Shown here in pieces: positions 27,399 to 36,795 of a DNA stretch of 58,192 nt. A program made the translations under genes and the position numbers. The DNA is from Candidatus Egerieimonas intestinavium (GTDB taxonomy: Bacteria; Bacillota; Clostridia; Lachnospirales; Lachnospiraceae). Under the pieces are notes generated by a model. That model was given only the letters and a program-made list of their open reading frames with translations. It did not search any database and was not told where the DNA came from. How positions within the stretch are numbered: the stretch's first letter is position 1; the number at the start of each line of letters is the position of its first letter. The stretch lies in NCBI GenBank assembly GCA_018711815.1, contig DVHU01000023.1:1-58192 (forward strand), read 5' to 3'.

Positions 27399-28475
27399 TT
27401 ACTGCTTCAGCAGCTGCTTTTCCAGCTCGCTGTAGTTATAGTCACGCTGAGTAAAATTGTTGAACCGGTTGGGGGCCTGAGGTTTGGCCCGGCGGGCCGC
27501 CTGGCGTTCCTGGTTCTGCAGGTGCTCCAGGTCCAGAGCCTGCACATCCGTCATGGTCCGGACGCCCTTTTTCTTCCAGCTGCTTAAGATGCCGTCAGTG
27601 TACTGGAAGCTGGGCTTTCCGGTGGCCTTCACTGTCCGGGCACAGGCTTCCAGCACCAGCTCCAGGTCGAAGCCGTACTCCCCCAGCCAGCGGTCCATGG
27701 ACTGGATTTCGCTGGGAACCGGATTGCGGTTGGAGACGCCCAGGGCCTTGAGAATCTGGAAATAGGTCTTTTTGTAGGCGCTGGACTCCTCCTTGGCCAT
27801 GGCCACGGTGGTGATGCCGCTGCTGTGCCAGCTAAGGGCCACCTTCTCGATATAGCGGATGCTCCTGTGGCCGTGGGAGACACAGTACTCGATCAGATAC
27901 TCGATCAGGTCGGCGCCGAAGCCCAGGCTGTCATAGAAGTAGAGAAGCCGCTGAACCTCCGTGGAGGATAGGGTTTTCCCCAGATACTGCTCTGCGATGA
28001 AGAGCAGCTGGGCGATCTCCTCCCGCTCTCTCAGGGACTTGACCTTGTCCGGAGTCAGAGGAGCCGGCGGCGCTGCTTTCTCCTGGGGGTGAGTTGGGAG
28101 GACGGCCTTATCCTCCCGGGGTTCCCGGGCCGGGGAAGCGGTGGAGACTGCTGCCGCCTGTGAACTTGCTGCTTCTTCCTGCGGGGGACAGAAAGAAATC
28201 TCTTCCAGCTGGTTGCCTGCGCCGAAAGAGAGCTTCAGAAGTCCCGCCTTCTCCCAGTAGCGCAGAGCCCGGAGTACGTCCGTCTCTGTGCAGTCAAAGG
28301 CGTCCGCAATGTCAGACAGCCCAAAGGCATGCTCGGGAACCGGGAGGTAGCGCAGCAGGTAAAGGTAAACCTTGACAAATTCTCCGTTGGCCCTGGGCAT
28401 GTAGCGGTCAATGAAAATATTAGAAAGGAGGGTGCAGCCCTCCGCAGTTCGACTGTGTAATCGCAAATTAGACAT
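27399..28475 (-). CDS. DnaD-domain replication initiation protein
   Basis: A 358-residue protein with an N-terminal winged-helix region (about residues 25-95, SDIADAFDCTETDVLRALRYWEKAGLL), a Pro/Ala/Glu-rich linker, and one or two DnaB2/DnaD C-terminal modules (about 150-235 and 240-325), with a YxxxI-type motif in QYTDGILSSWKKKGVRT. DnaD-type proteins remodel the origin and help load the helicase. The downstream helicase loader supports this. No clear Shine-Dalgarno site precedes the ATG. A DnaA-box cluster lies 120-305 bases upstream and may govern this operon. Confidence 0.88.
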   Translation of the reverse strand: MSNLRLHSRTAEGCTLLSNIFIDRYMPRANGEFVKVYLYLLRYLPVPEHAFGLSDIADAFDCTETDVLRALRYWEKAGLLKLSFGAGNQLEEISFCPPQEEAASSQAAAVSTASPAREPREDKAVLPTHPQEKAAPPAPLTPDKVKSLREREEIAQLLFIAEQYLGKTLSSTEVQRLLYFYDSLGFGADLIEYLIEYCVSHGHRSIRYIEKVALSWHSSGITTVAMAKEESSAYKKTYFQILKALGVSNRNPVPSEIQSMDRWLGEYGFDLELVLEACARTVKATGKPSFQYTDGILSSWKKKGVRTMTDVQALDLEHLQNQERQAARRAKPQAPNRFNNFTQRDYNYSELEKQLLKQ

Positions 28476-28596
28476 AAAGTGACACGATCCCTTACTATCC
28501 TGTTTGCGTACAGTATAGCACAGATTATTTGGAAAGAGAATAGGCGATTTTTCGGGAAGCCCCGGAAAATGCCCGTTTTTCCCACACGGTGGAAAA

Positions 28597-28781
28597 TGTG
28601 GATAGTGTGGACAGATATGGGGACAATTATATTATTTGTAACTGGCGCTGTCGAAAAAAGGGGAATTTCCAGGAGATATGGGTATTTATGGAAGAAAGAT
28701 TATGTAAACGTTGTTGTGCACAAAAAATCCACAGGCCCATACACACAAAAATGTGCATAAACCTGTGGATAATGTGGATAA
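28597..28781. promoter_or_regulatory. DnaA-box cluster between dnaD and murC
   Basis: This 306-base gap (28476-28781) has no gene. It holds two contiguous head-to-tail perfect DnaA boxes, TGTGGATAA at 28764-28772 and 28773-28781, directly against the murC stop. A second contiguous pair is TGTGGATAG and TGTGGACAG at 28597-28614. Further near matches are TGTGCATAA at 28752 and, on the other strand, AAATCCACA at 28725. An AT-rich stretch (28623-28640) lies between them. It could be a DnaA-controlled promoter, a DnaA titration site or a secondary origin-like locus. Confidence 0.65.
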
Positions 28782-30161
28782 CTATTTACCGAGCAGCTTT
28801 TCTCCAATATTTACAACGTCTCCGGCGCCCATAGTTATCAACAGATCGCCGTGGACACAATTTTCCAATAAAAAGTTTTCGATTTCATCGAAGGTGGGGA
28901 AATAGTAGCAGTCCTTCCCCAAATCCTGGATGGCCTTCTGCAGATCTCTGGAGGAAATACCCAGGGTGTCCGTCTCCCGGGCCGCGTAGATATCCGCCAG
29001 CACAACCTTGTCTGCCAGGGAAAGAGCCTGGGCAAATTCCGGCAGGAGGGCCTTGGTTCGGGTGTAGGTGTGGGGCTGGAACACGCACCAGACCGTCTTG
29101 TGGGGAACCTTGGCAGCGGCGGTCAAGGTGGCCCGGATCTCTGTGGGGTGATGGGCGTAGTCGTCCAGGATGGTAACACCTGCCGCCTCTCCCTTATACT
29201 GGAAGCGGCGGTCGGTGCCGGTGAAGGCGGTAAGCCCCTTCTGGATAGCCTCCAGAGACAGCCCCAGGCAGCGGGCCATGGCGATGGTGGCCAGGGCGTT
29301 GGATACATTGTGCAGTCCCGGCACCTTCAGGGAGAAGGTTGCCAGCTTTTCTTCCTTATAATAGCAGTCGAAGGTGGGATGAGCCAGCCCGTCGTAGACG
29401 ATATTCTCGGCCCGATAGTCCGCCGGCTGTTCCAGTCCGTAGGTAATCACCTGACAGACGAGCCCCTCCGTCACCTGCCGATACTCGGGGGTGTCCGCGT
29501 TGATGATCAGGGTGCCGTCCTCCGGCAGCAGCTGGGCGAATTTTCGGAAGGATTGGCGGATGTCGTCGATATCCTTGAAGAAATCCAGGTGATCCGCGTC
29601 CATGTTGAGGATCAGGCTGATCTTCGGGAAGAAGCTTAAAAAGCTGTTGGTGTACTCGCAGGCCTCGGTGATGAAGGTGCCCGAGTGACCGGTGCGGATA
29701 TTTCCGTGGATGGCGGGGAGGATGCCGCCCACCGAGATGGTGGGATCACAGTCCCCCTCCAGCAGCACGTGGGAGCACATGGAGGTGGTGGTGGTCTTTC
29801 CGTGGGTTCCGGCTACGGCGATGGGAACCTCGTAATTTTTCATGATCTGTCCCAGCAGCTCCGCTCTGGTGAGCATGGGAATCCCTTTTTCAACGGCGGC
29901 GGCAAACTCCGGGTTGTCCGGATGGATGGCAGCGGTGTAGACCACCAGCTGAACACCCTCCTGAATATTAGAGGCGCGCTGGCCGCAGAAAAACTCTGCC
30001 CCCAGGGATTCCAGGCGGCTGGTCAGCGAGCTGGCCTTGGCGTCAGAGCCGGAGACCCGAAAGCCCTTCTGGAGAAGAATCTCTGCCAGGCCGCTCATGC
30101 TGATTCCGCCGATGCCGATAAAGTGTACAAAAACAGGATTTTGAAAATCTATCTGATACAT
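28782..30161 (-). CDS. murC: UDP-N-acetylmuramate--L-alanine ligase
   Basis: A 459-residue Mur ligase. The N-terminal nucleotide site FIGIGGISMSGLAEIL is standard, the ATP P-loop is AGTHGKTTTTSM (about residues 111-122), and the central and C-terminal domains carry LDDYAHHPTEI and FQPHTYTR (about 315 and 345). It adds L-alanine to UDP-MurNAc, the first peptide step of cell-wall precursor synthesis, in the cytoplasm. AAAGGAGC precedes the ATG. It is upstream of dnaD on the same strand but separated by the DnaA-box region, and divergent from glgC. Confidence 0.95.
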   Translation of the reverse strand: MYQIDFQNPVFVHFIGIGGISMSGLAEILLQKGFRVSGSDAKASSLTSRLESLGAEFFCGQRASNIQEGVQLVVYTAAIHPDNPEFAAAVEKGIPMLTRAELLGQIMKNYEVPIAVAGTHGKTTTTSMCSHVLLEGDCDPTISVGGILPAIHGNIRTGHSGTFITEACEYTNSFLSFFPKISLILNMDADHLDFFKDIDDIRQSFRKFAQLLPEDGTLIINADTPEYRQVTEGLVCQVITYGLEQPADYRAENIVYDGLAHPTFDCYYKEEKLATFSLKVPGLHNVSNALATIAMARCLGLSLEAIQKGLTAFTGTDRRFQYKGEAAGVTILDDYAHHPTEIRATLTAAAKVPHKTVWCVFQPHTYTRTKALLPEFAQALSLADKVVLADIYAARETDTLGISSRDLQKAIQDLGKDCYYFPTFDEIENFLLENCVHGDLLITMGAGDVVNIGEKLLGK

Positions 30162-30520
30162 GACTGCTCCTTTATATATAGAAATAACTTTTTTATGTTG
30201 TAAATATTATACTCTGTCGGGGGGCAAATGAAAAGCCCTACTTTGGCCGGGCATTTCCTTGGATGGAAAATACTGGCAGTAATGCCTTGATTCAGTTCAC
30301 ATAAAAATGAGAATTTGTGCAAGTTGTATATTTTCTACATTTGCAAACTGTGACATACGGGAAAAGTGTCGAAAAAGTAAATAAACGCGAAAATCCTGGA
30401 AAAAGGAAACGGCAAAAGTAATAAAATGTATGAAAAAATCTACAAAAATATGTAAAAGATGTTCACTAATAGAAAAAAATATGATATAATTTTTAATCAT
30501 ATATGACAAGAGGTGGTTGC
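30162..30520. other. Intergenic region between murC and glgC
   Basis: An AT-rich gap of about 360 bases without a gene. It contains the glgC promoter at its right end and an imperfect inverted repeat, GCAAGTTGTA (30318-30327) against TACATTTGC (about 30336-30344), that could be an operator. I see no RNA gene or terminator in the rest. The murC promoter must lie at its left end but has no clear boxes. Confidence 0.5.
30462..30490 (+). promoter_or_regulatory. Promoter of glgC-glgD
   Basis: TTCACT (30462-30467) and a perfect TATAAT (30485-30490) with a 17-base spacer, 31 bases before the glgC start. Confidence 0.6.
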
Positions 30521-31789
30521 ATGATCAAGAAAGAGATGATTGCAATGCTGCTTGCGGGTGGACAGGGCAGCAGACTAGGTGTTTTGACTGAAAAGGTGGC
30601 CAAACCGGCGGTATCCTTCGGTGGAAAATATCGTATTATCGACTTCCCGCTTAGTAACTGTATTAATTCCGGCGTGGATACTGTAGGTGTATTGACTCAG
30701 TACCAGCCGCTGCGGCTGAATACCCATATTGGAATTGGTATTCCTTGGGATTTGGACCGGAACGTGGGAGGAGTTACCATACTGTCTCCCTATGAAAAGA
30801 GCGAAAGCAGTGAGTGGTATACAGGAACTGCTAACGCCATCTATCAGAACCTGGCTTATATGGAGACTTACAATCCTGAGTACGTTCTGATCTTGTCCGG
30901 CGACCATATTTATAAGATGGATTATGAGGTGATGCTGGATTACCACAAGGCCAATAAGGCGGATGTGACCATTGCCTGCATGCCTGTTCCCATGGAGGAG
31001 GCCAGCCGTTTCGGAATTATGATTACCGACGGCTCCGGCAAGATTACGGAGTTCGAGGAGAAACCGGAGCATCCCCGGAGCAACCTGGCCAGCATGGGTA
31101 TCTATATTTTCAGCTGGCCCGTACTGAGGGAGGCTCTGATTAAGCTGAAAGATCAGCCGGGCTGTGACTTCGGAAAGCATATCCTTCCCTACTGCCGTGA
31201 CAATGAAAAGCGTCTGTTCGCTTACGAGTTTAACGGATACTGGAAGGATGTAGGAACATTAGGCTCTTATTGGGAGGCCAATATGGAGCTGATCGACATT
31301 ATTCCTGAGTTTAACCTGTATGAGGAGTTCTGGAAGATTTATACTAAGGGCGATGTGATCCGTCCTCAGTATATTTCCAGCGATGCCGTGGTGGAGCGCA
31401 GCCTGATCAGTGAGGGTGCAGAGATCTACGGTGAGGTTTACAACTCTGTGATCGGTGCTGATGTCACCATCCAGGAGGGCGCTGTGATCCGGGATTCCAT
31501 CATTATGAAGCATACGGTGATCGGCAAGAATGCGGTGATTGACAAGGCCATTATTGCCGAGCATGTCCAGGTGGGCGACAATGTACAGATTGGTGTGGGC
31601 GAGGAAGCCCCCAACGTGCTGAAGCCCGCAGTTTACAGTTTTGGCATCGCCACCATCGGCGAGCGGGCAGTGATCCCCGACGGTGTCAAGATTGGTAAAA
31701 ATACCGCGATTTCCGGCGAGACCACTCTGGAGGATTATCCGAACGGCGAGCTGGTAAGCGGAGGAGCTATAGTGAAGGACGGTGAATAG
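30521..31789 (+). CDS. glgC: Glucose-1-phosphate adenylyltransferase, catalytic subunit
   Basis: A 422-residue ADP-glucose pyrophosphorylase. I start it at 30521 (MIKKEM), with AAGAGGTGG upstream, rather than at 30503. The nucleotidyltransferase domain shows [22 protein letters not shown] (about residues 9-30) and [12 protein letters not shown]; residues 290-420 form the left-handed beta-helix of hexapeptide repeats. It makes ADP-glucose for glycogen synthesis. The glgD gene follows after two bases, so the two are translated together as expected for the heteromeric Firmicute enzyme. Confidence 0.95.
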   Translation: MIKKEMIAMLLAGGQGSRLGVLTEKVAKPAVSFGGKYRIIDFPLSNCINSGVDTVGVLTQYQPLRLNTHIGIGIPWDLDRNVGGVTILSPYEKSESSEWYTGTANAIYQNLAYMETYNPEYVLILSGDHIYKMDYEVMLDYHKANKADVTIACMPVPMEEASRFGIMITDGSGKITEFEEKPEHPRSNLASMGIYIFSWPVLREALIKLKDQPGCDFGKHILPYCRDNEKRLFAYEFNGYWKDVGTLGSYWEANMELIDIIPEFNLYEEFWKIYTKGDVIRPQYISSDAVVERSLISEGAEIYGEVYNSVIGADVTIQEGAVIRDSIIMKHTVIGKNAVIDKAIIAEHVQVGDNVQIGVGEEAPNVLKPAVYSFGIATIGERAVIPDGVKIGKNTAISGETTLEDYPNGELVSGGAIVKDGE

Positions 31790-31791
31790 GC

Positions 31792-32907
31792 ATGAGAGCA
31801 TTAGGAATTATTTTGGCAGGTGGTAACAATCACCGGATGAAAGAATTATCAAATAAGAGAGCAATCGCTGCAATGCCTGTGGCAGGCAGCTACCGGAGTA
31901 TTGACTTTGCGCTGAGCAATATGTCCAATTCCCATATTCAGAAGGTGGCTGTGCTGACTCAGTACAATGCCCGTTCTCTGAATGAGCATCTGAGCTCCTC
32001 CAAGTGGTGGGATTTCGGAAGAAAGCAGGGAGGTCTGTTTGTATTCAACCCCACCCAGACCAGGGAGAATAACTACTGGTACCGCGGAACTGCGGACGCC
32101 ATTTACCAGAACCTGGATTTCTTGAAGCAGAGCCATGAGCCCTATGTGGTGATCGCCTCCGGCGACGGCATCTACAAGCTGGACTACAATAAGGTCTTAG
32201 AGTATCACATTGCCAAGAGAGCGGATGTGACTGTGGTATGCACCGATGCCAAGGAAGAGGATGTGACCAGATTCGGCGTTCTGCGCATGAATGAGGATTA
32301 CCGGATTGAGGAGTTTGAGGAGAAGCCCATGGCCTCCACCGCAAACACCATCTCCACCGGTATCTATGTGATCCGCCGCCGCCAGCTCATCGAGATGATT
32401 GAGCGCTGCGCCCAGGAGGATCGCTACGACTTCGTAAAGGATATCCTGATTCGCTATAAGAATCTGAAGAGAATCTATGGATACAAGATTGACACCTACT
32501 GGAGCAATATCTCCACCGTGGAGTCCTATTACAAGACCAACATGGATTTCCTCAAGTCTGAGGTTCGGGACTACTTCTTCAAGCAGTACCCGGAGGTTTA
32601 CTCCAAGATTGATGATAATCCGCCGGCAAAATATAATCCCGGAAGTCAGGTGAAGAACAGCCTGATTTCCAGCGGCTGCATCATCAATGGACAAGTTGAG
32701 AATTCCATTCTCTTCAAGAAGGTGTACGTGGGCAATAACTGTGTCATTAAGAATTCCATTATCCTCAACGAGGTATATTTGGGAGACAATACGCATATCG
32801 AGAACTGTATTGTGGAGAGCCGGGACACCATCCGCGCAAACTCCTACTACTGCGGAGAAGATGGCATCAAGGTCGTGGTGGAGAAGAATGAGCGGTATGC
32901 AATCTGA
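31792..32907 (+). CDS. glgD: Glucose-1-phosphate adenylyltransferase, GlgD subunit
   Basis: A 371-residue non-catalytic or regulatory paralogue of GlgC. It keeps the nucleotidyltransferase fold, but the N-terminal loop reads LAGGNNHRMKELSNKRAIAAM instead of the catalytic GGxGxRLxxLTxxRxKPAV pattern, typical for GlgD. The sugar-binding region YWRGTADAIYQN-like (YWYRGTADAIYQN) is kept. A beta-helix tail follows from about residue 275. In Firmicutes GlgC and GlgD form a complex with higher activity than GlgC alone. It directly follows glgC. Confidence 0.93.
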   Translation: MRALGIILAGGNNHRMKELSNKRAIAAMPVAGSYRSIDFALSNMSNSHIQKVAVLTQYNARSLNEHLSSSKWWDFGRKQGGLFVFNPTQTRENNYWYRGTADAIYQNLDFLKQSHEPYVVIASGDGIYKLDYNKVLEYHIAKRADVTVVCTDAKEEDVTRFGVLRMNEDYRIEEFEEKPMASTANTISTGIYVIRRRQLIEMIERCAQEDRYDFVKDILIRYKNLKRIYGYKIDTYWSNISTVESYYKTNMDFLKSEVRDYFFKQYPEVYSKIDDNPPAKYNPGSQVKNSLISSGCIINGQVENSILFKKVYVGNNCVIKNSIILNEVYLGDNTHIENCIVESRDTIRANSYYCGEDGIKVVVEKNERYAI

Positions 32908-32992
32908 CGCAGGAGCGCGGCGAGCGCGCCTGGCGGAAGGAGACGGCTAGGTCCGTCATGACAAGAGAAAGGTGTTAAGGGGGCAATACAAT

Positions 32993-33265
32993 ATGAATAT
33001 CACAGACGTCCGCGTCAGAAAAGTCGCAAAAGAAGGTAAGATGAAAGCGGTGGTGTCTATCACCATTGATGAGGAGTTTGTCGTACACGACATCAAGGTC
33101 ATTGAGGGCGAAAAGGGATTGTTTATCGCAATGCCCAGCCGCAAGGCCAGCGATGGAGAGTACAGGGATATCGCGCATCCTATTAATTCCACGACCCGAG
33201 ACCGTATTCAGGCAATTATTTTGGAGAAGTACGAAGAAGTGATGGCTGAAGAACCAGCCGTATAA
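32993..33265 (+). CDS. spoVG: SpoVG / septation regulator
   Basis: A 90-residue SpoVG protein starting at 32993 ([11 protein letters not shown]), preceded by AAGGGGGC; the extended frame from 32972 is unlikely. The sequence [20 protein letters not shown] and [20 protein letters not shown] is strongly conserved in the family. SpoVG is a small nucleic-acid-binding regulator affecting cell division, sporulation and virulence-type genes in Firmicutes. It lies 85 bases after glgD and could share its transcript, but likely has its own promoter too. Confidence 0.95.
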   Translation: MNITDVRVRKVAKEGKMKAVVSITIDEEFVVHDIKVIEGEKGLFIAMPSRKASDGEYRDIAHPINSTTRDRIQAIILEKYEEVMAEEPAV

Positions 33266-33483
33266 TCGATATGGGGGAAACATAGGAAGAAGGTACCGTA
33301 TGGAATTGCCTTCCCGCCGAAAATGTATTATGATAGGTACAGATTCGGGGGAGGCCATGCGGTGCCTTCTTTCATTTCGCCGGAAAAGTTCCTGGGACTG
33401 GATGTTTTTCGCGTTATCAAAAAAAGGCGGCGGCCCCCCGGAAAAAACAGGCGCCCTGGGGCGCCGGGAGTGAGAGGAAGCGT

Positions 33484-34932
33484 ATGAACGGACTGCCGGT
33501 GGAATTTGAACAGAGAATGAGGAAGATGCTGGGAGAGGAGTATGAGGCCTACCTGGAGAGCTTCGGCCAGGAGAGGCGCTACGGCCTGAGGGCCAACCGG
33601 CTGAAGCTGGCGCCCGGGGAGCTGGAGCGGCTGGCGCCCTTTCCGGTGAGACCTATTCCCTGGGTGGATAACGGCTATTTCTATGACGGGGCGGATTCTC
33701 CGGCCCGCCATCCCTTCTATGCCGCCGGACTCTATTATCTCCAGGAGCCCAGCGCCATGACTCCGGCGGCTCTCCTTCCCGTGGAGCCGGGAGAGCGGGT
33801 GCTGGATCTCTGCGCGGCTCCCGGGGGAAAGGCCACAGAGCTGGGGGCCAAGCTTCAGGGACAGGGGGTGCTGGTGGCTAATGATATCAGCAATTCCAGA
33901 GCCAAAGCCCTGCTGAGAAATCTGGAGCTCTTCGGGATTCCCAACCTGTTTGTGACCAACGAGACCCCGGCCCGGCTGGCGGAGCGCTTCCCGGAGTTTT
34001 TCGACAAAATCCTGGTGGACGCTCCCTGCTCCGGCGAAGGAATGTTCAGGAAAGACCCGGCGGTCATCCGGGCCTGGACGCCGGGAAAACCCGGGGAGTG
34101 CGCGGCTATGCAGCGGGAGATTCTCGCCGGGGCCGCCGCTATGCTGAGACCCGGGGGCAAGCTTCTCTATTCCACCTGCACCTTTGCCCCGGAGGAGAAC
34201 GAGGGAACCATTTCCTGGTTCCTGGAGAAGTTTCCCCAGATGCGTCTGCTGCCGCTGGAGGAGCATCCGGGCTTTTCTAAGGGCAATCCCCAGTGGGGGG
34301 ACGGGAGAGAAGAGCTGAACCTGTGCGTGAGGCTGTGGCCTCACAGGATGGAGGGGGAGGGCCATTTTCTGGCCCTTCTGGAGAAGGCTTCCCGGGGAGA
34401 GGGAGAATCAGAGCCTGCCTCCGCCAGGGGCGCCAGGGGCGGAAAAGTCAGAGGCGCCGGAAAAGTCAAAGGCGCCGGAAAAACTGCCCGGCTTTCCCGG
34501 GAGGAGCAGGAGCTTCGGAAGCTTTTGGAGGAGTTCTTTGCGGGGGGAGACTTTTCCCCAAAATGGGAGAGTCTGGAGCTTCGAGGGGAGCGGGTATATC
34601 AGGTGCCCCCTCTGTCCGGTGATCTGCGGGGAGTCCATTTCCTGCGAAACGGCCTTTTTTTGGGAGAGCTGAAGAAAAATCGCTTTGAGCCCTCCCAGCC
34701 TTTGGCCCTGGCCTTGAAGCCGGGGGATGTGCCCTCCGCCCTGGATCTCGCGGCGGGAGACCCCCGGGTGGAAAAATACCTGAGGGGAGAGACTATCCCT
34801 GTGGAAAAGGGGGAGACCAGGCAGGAAAAAGGGTGGCAGCTGGTCTGTGTCGAAGGATTTTCCCTGGGATGGGGAAAATTGGTGAATGGTGTTCTGAAAA
34901 ACAAGTACTTGTGCAGCTGGAGAAGAAATTAA
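33484..34932 (+). CDS. RsmF/YebU-type RNA (cytosine-5) methyltransferase
   Basis: A 482-residue Sun/NOL1 family enzyme. The SAM-binding motif is LDLCAAPGGKATEL (about residues 108-121); the two catalytic cysteines are in LVDAPCSGEGMFRK (about 178-191) and LYSTCTFAPEENEG (about 223-236). The C-terminal half has a linker of repeated GGKVRGAGKVKGAGK-like units (about 318-333), and then an RsmF-like RNA-binding domain. It should methylate cytosine in 16S rRNA or tRNA. AGAGGAAG precedes the ATG. The basic Gly/Lys repeats in the linker are unusual. Confidence 0.9.
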   Translation: MNGLPVEFEQRMRKMLGEEYEAYLESFGQERRYGLRANRLKLAPGELERLAPFPVRPIPWVDNGYFYDGADSPARHPFYAAGLYYLQEPSAMTPAALLPVEPGERVLDLCAAPGGKATELGAKLQGQGVLVANDISNSRAKALLRNLELFGIPNLFVTNETPARLAERFPEFFDKILVDAPCSGEGMFRKDPAVIRAWTPGKPGECAAMQREILAGAAAMLRPGGKLLYSTCTFAPEENEGTISWFLEKFPQMRLLPLEEHPGFSKGNPQWGDGREELNLCVRLWPHRMEGEGHFLALLEKASRGEGESEPASARGARGGKVRGAGKVKGAGKTARLSREEQELRKLLEEFFAGGDFSPKWESLELRGERVYQVPPLSGDLRGVHFLRNGLFLGELKKNRFEPSQPLALALKPGDVPSALDLAAGDPRVEKYLRGETIPVEKGETRQEKGWQLVCVEGFSLGWGKLVNGVLKNKYLCSWRRN

Positions 34933-35017
34933 CCTATATTTTGTGGAAAAAGGGTGACAAAAGCTACAAAAATACGACGAATTATTACAACATTATTACG
35001 AGAAATTAAAAAAAGCT

Positions 35018-35046
35018 TTGCTTTTGGGACAGGCCTATGATATAAT
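35018..35046 (+). promoter_or_regulatory. Promoter of the cell-wall hydrolase gene
   Basis: TTGCTT (35018-35023) and a perfect TATAAT (35041-35046) with a 17-base spacer, 35 bases before the start codon. Two ATTATTAC direct repeats lie just upstream (about 34980-34999). Confidence 0.6.
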
Positions 35047-35080
35047 ATCGGTACACGGAATAAATTATGAGGTGTAACGT

Positions 35081-36424
35081 ATGAAAAAGAAGAGAGTGCT
35101 GAGCCTTGGTTTAGCGGCTGCCCTCTTCGCTGCCAGCGCAGTTCCCGGAATGGCTGAGACCACCCGGGAGAAGCTGGAGAAAGCCCAGTCCCAGCAGGCT
35201 GAGACCAAATCCCAGTTGGAGAACACAAAGAATCAGATTTCTGAGTTGGAGAACCAGAAGGGGGAAGCTGAGGAGTATTTAGGCGAGCTCAATGAGGAGC
35301 TGGGCGTCCTGCAGAAGGAGTTAGAGACTCTGCAGGGACAGGCGGAAGAGAAGCAGAAGGAGCTGGAGGTAGTCCAGGTAGAGCTGGAAGAAGCCAAGGA
35401 TCAGGAAGAAGAGCAGTACGAGGCCATGAAGATGCGCATTCGTTATATCTACGAGAATGCCAACAACAATTACCTGGCTATACTGCTGGAAGCAAAGAAT
35501 TTTTCAGAGTTCCTGAACCGTGCAGATAACATTGCACAACTTTCACAGTTTGACCGTGAACTGCTGGCTGAGTACAACGAAGCAAAAGAGCTGGTAGTAG
35601 AGAAGGAAACGAAGGTCAAAGAGGAAAAGGCAGCTATCGAAGACTTGAAGGAGCAGCGCGTCGCCAAGGAAGAAGAGGTGCAGCAGCTGATCGACACCAC
35701 CTATGACAAGATCGGAGAGTATGCGGCCAGCATAGAGGACAGTCAGTCCAGTGCAGCCAGTCTGTTGGAGCAGATTGACAGCCAGCAGTATCAGATCAAT
35801 GCGCTGATGCGGCAGGCACTGGAGGAAGAGGACGCCGCCTACCGGGCGGAGCAGGCCAAGATTGCAGCTGAGGAAGCCAAGAAGAAGGCGGAGGAGGCAC
35901 AGCAGCAGGCCAGCCAGAATCAGAGCTCCGGAAGCGGATCCGATAAAACCCAGAGCTCCAGTGGAAGCAGCGGAAGCAGTTCCAGCAGCAGCTCCAGCAG
36001 CCAGGGCTCTTATGTACAGGGAAGTGATAACGCTTCCATCATTTGGAATTTCATGATCTCCAATGGATTCACCGAGTATCAGGCGGCCGGAATCTTAGGC
36101 AACTGGTGGGTGGAATCCAGATTGAATCCGGCGGCGGTTCAGCCCAACGGTATCGGGCACGGACTGGGACAGTGGTCCTTTGTGCGCTGGACAAATCTTT
36201 CCAATTACGCGGCGAAGCGAGGACAACCGTGGTCCAGCATCAGCCTGCAGTTGGAATTTTTCATCTATGAGTGGTATCAGTATTACTCAGGAACCTTTAC
36301 AGGAAATGAGTCCAGCGCTTCCGCGGCGGCCAGATCCTTCTACCGCAAGTGGGAGGGATGCTCCATCGACAGCAGCAAGAGAGAGGCTAAGGCGGAGGAG
36401 TATTATCAGAGATTTGCCGGCTGA
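35081..36424 (+). CDS. Secreted coiled-coil peptidoglycan hydrolase with phage tail lysozyme domain
   Basis: A 447-residue exported protein. Residues 1-25 are a signal peptide (KKKRVLSLGLAAALFAASA, cleavage likely after GMA). Residues 26-255 form a long charged coiled coil like CwlO/PcsB, rich in Glu, Gln and Lys. A Ser/Gly linker covers about 280-315. Residues 322-445 resemble phage tail-tip lysozymes: IWNFMISNGFTEYQAAGILGNWWVESRLNP gives the probable catalytic Glu, and GLGQW follows. PcsB/CwlO coiled coils are usually controlled by FtsEX at the septum; that link is inference. It has its own promoter. Confidence 0.88.
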   Translation: MKKKRVLSLGLAAALFAASAVPGMAETTREKLEKAQSQQAETKSQLENTKNQISELENQKGEAEEYLGELNEELGVLQKELETLQGQAEEKQKELEVVQVELEEAKDQEEEQYEAMKMRIRYIYENANNNYLAILLEAKNFSEFLNRADNIAQLSQFDRELLAEYNEAKELVVEKETKVKEEKAAIEDLKEQRVAKEEEVQQLIDTTYDKIGEYAASIEDSQSSAASLLEQIDSQQYQINALMRQALEEEDAAYRAEQAKIAAEEAKKKAEEAQQQASQNQSSGSGSDKTQSSSGSSGSSSSSSSSSQGSYVQGSDNASIIWNFMISNGFTEYQAAGILGNWWVESRLNPAAVQPNGIGHGLGQWSFVRWTNLSNYAAKRGQPWSSISLQLEFFIYEWYQYYSGTFTGNESSASAAARSFYRKWEGCSIDSSKREAKAEEYYQRFAG

Positions 36425-36452
36425 TGCCAAAACAGCGAAATATGTACATAGA

Positions 36453-36484
36453 CAGGCGCGGGCGCAGATGAGCGGCCGCGCCTG
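36453..36484 (+). terminator. GC-rich hairpin after the hydrolase gene
   Basis: CAGGCGCGG (36453-36461) pairs with CCGCGCCTG (36476-36484). It follows the stop codon by about 30 bases. There is no U-run, so termination would be weak or the hairpin stabilises the mRNA end. Confidence 0.45.
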
Positions 36485-36522
36485 ATTGCGTCGGTGACTA
36501 TTTTAGAAAATAGAAAAAATTG

Positions 36523-36551
36523 TTGACATTTCTTTGAAGGTTCGATATAAT
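36523..36551 (+). promoter_or_regulatory. Consensus promoter of tRNA-Pro
   Basis: TTGACA (36523-36528) and TATAAT (36546-36551), both perfect and 17 bases apart, 34 bases before the tRNA. This is the strongest promoter in the window. Confidence 0.85.
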
Positions 36552-36585
36552 AGATTTCGCTGAAAGGGTAACACCTGATCTGCAT

Positions 36586-36659
36586 CGAAGCGTGGCTCAG
36601 TTTGGTAGAGCGCTGCGTTCGGGACGCAGAGGTCGCGTGTTCGAATCACGTCGCTTCGA
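36586..36659 (+). tRNA. tRNA-Pro (anticodon CGG)
   Basis: A full 74-base cloverleaf: acceptor CGAAGCG/CGCTTCG with discriminator A, D-arm GCTC/GAGC, anticodon stem CTGCG/CGCAG around loop TTCGGGA (anticodon CGG), and T-loop TTCGAAT. The 3' CCA is not encoded. It reads CCG proline codons. Confidence 0.95.
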
Positions 36660-36675
36660 CTCCTTGGCAGGGGCG

Positions 36676-36711
36676 CCGGAATTCTTAGAGATAAGGATTC
36701 CGGTTCTTTTT
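36676..36711 (+). terminator. Terminator after tRNA-Pro
   Basis: CCGGAATTCTTA pairs with TAAGGATTCCGG (one G-U pair) around a GAGA loop, followed by TTCTTTTT. It ends 85 bases before rpiB. Confidence 0.85.
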
Positions 36712-36795
36712 AGTTTCTGAGGAAAGGGTTGCCATTGACGGGACGTAGGATTTAGGATAGAATAAAAACAGCAAGCGAAAAGGAGGTATTCCAGA

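Noticed and set aside
28476-28781. Main chromosomal origin oriC
   Set aside because: DnaA boxes are present but dnaA, dnaN, recF or rpmH are not nearby; the local genes are dnaD, dnaC and murC. Only an accessory or regulatory site is supportable.
33328-34365. A 345-codon minus-strand frame over the methyltransferase gene
   Set aside because: The plus-strand protein has intact SAM and catalytic cysteine motifs; the other frame is a GC-rich shadow without a ribosome site.
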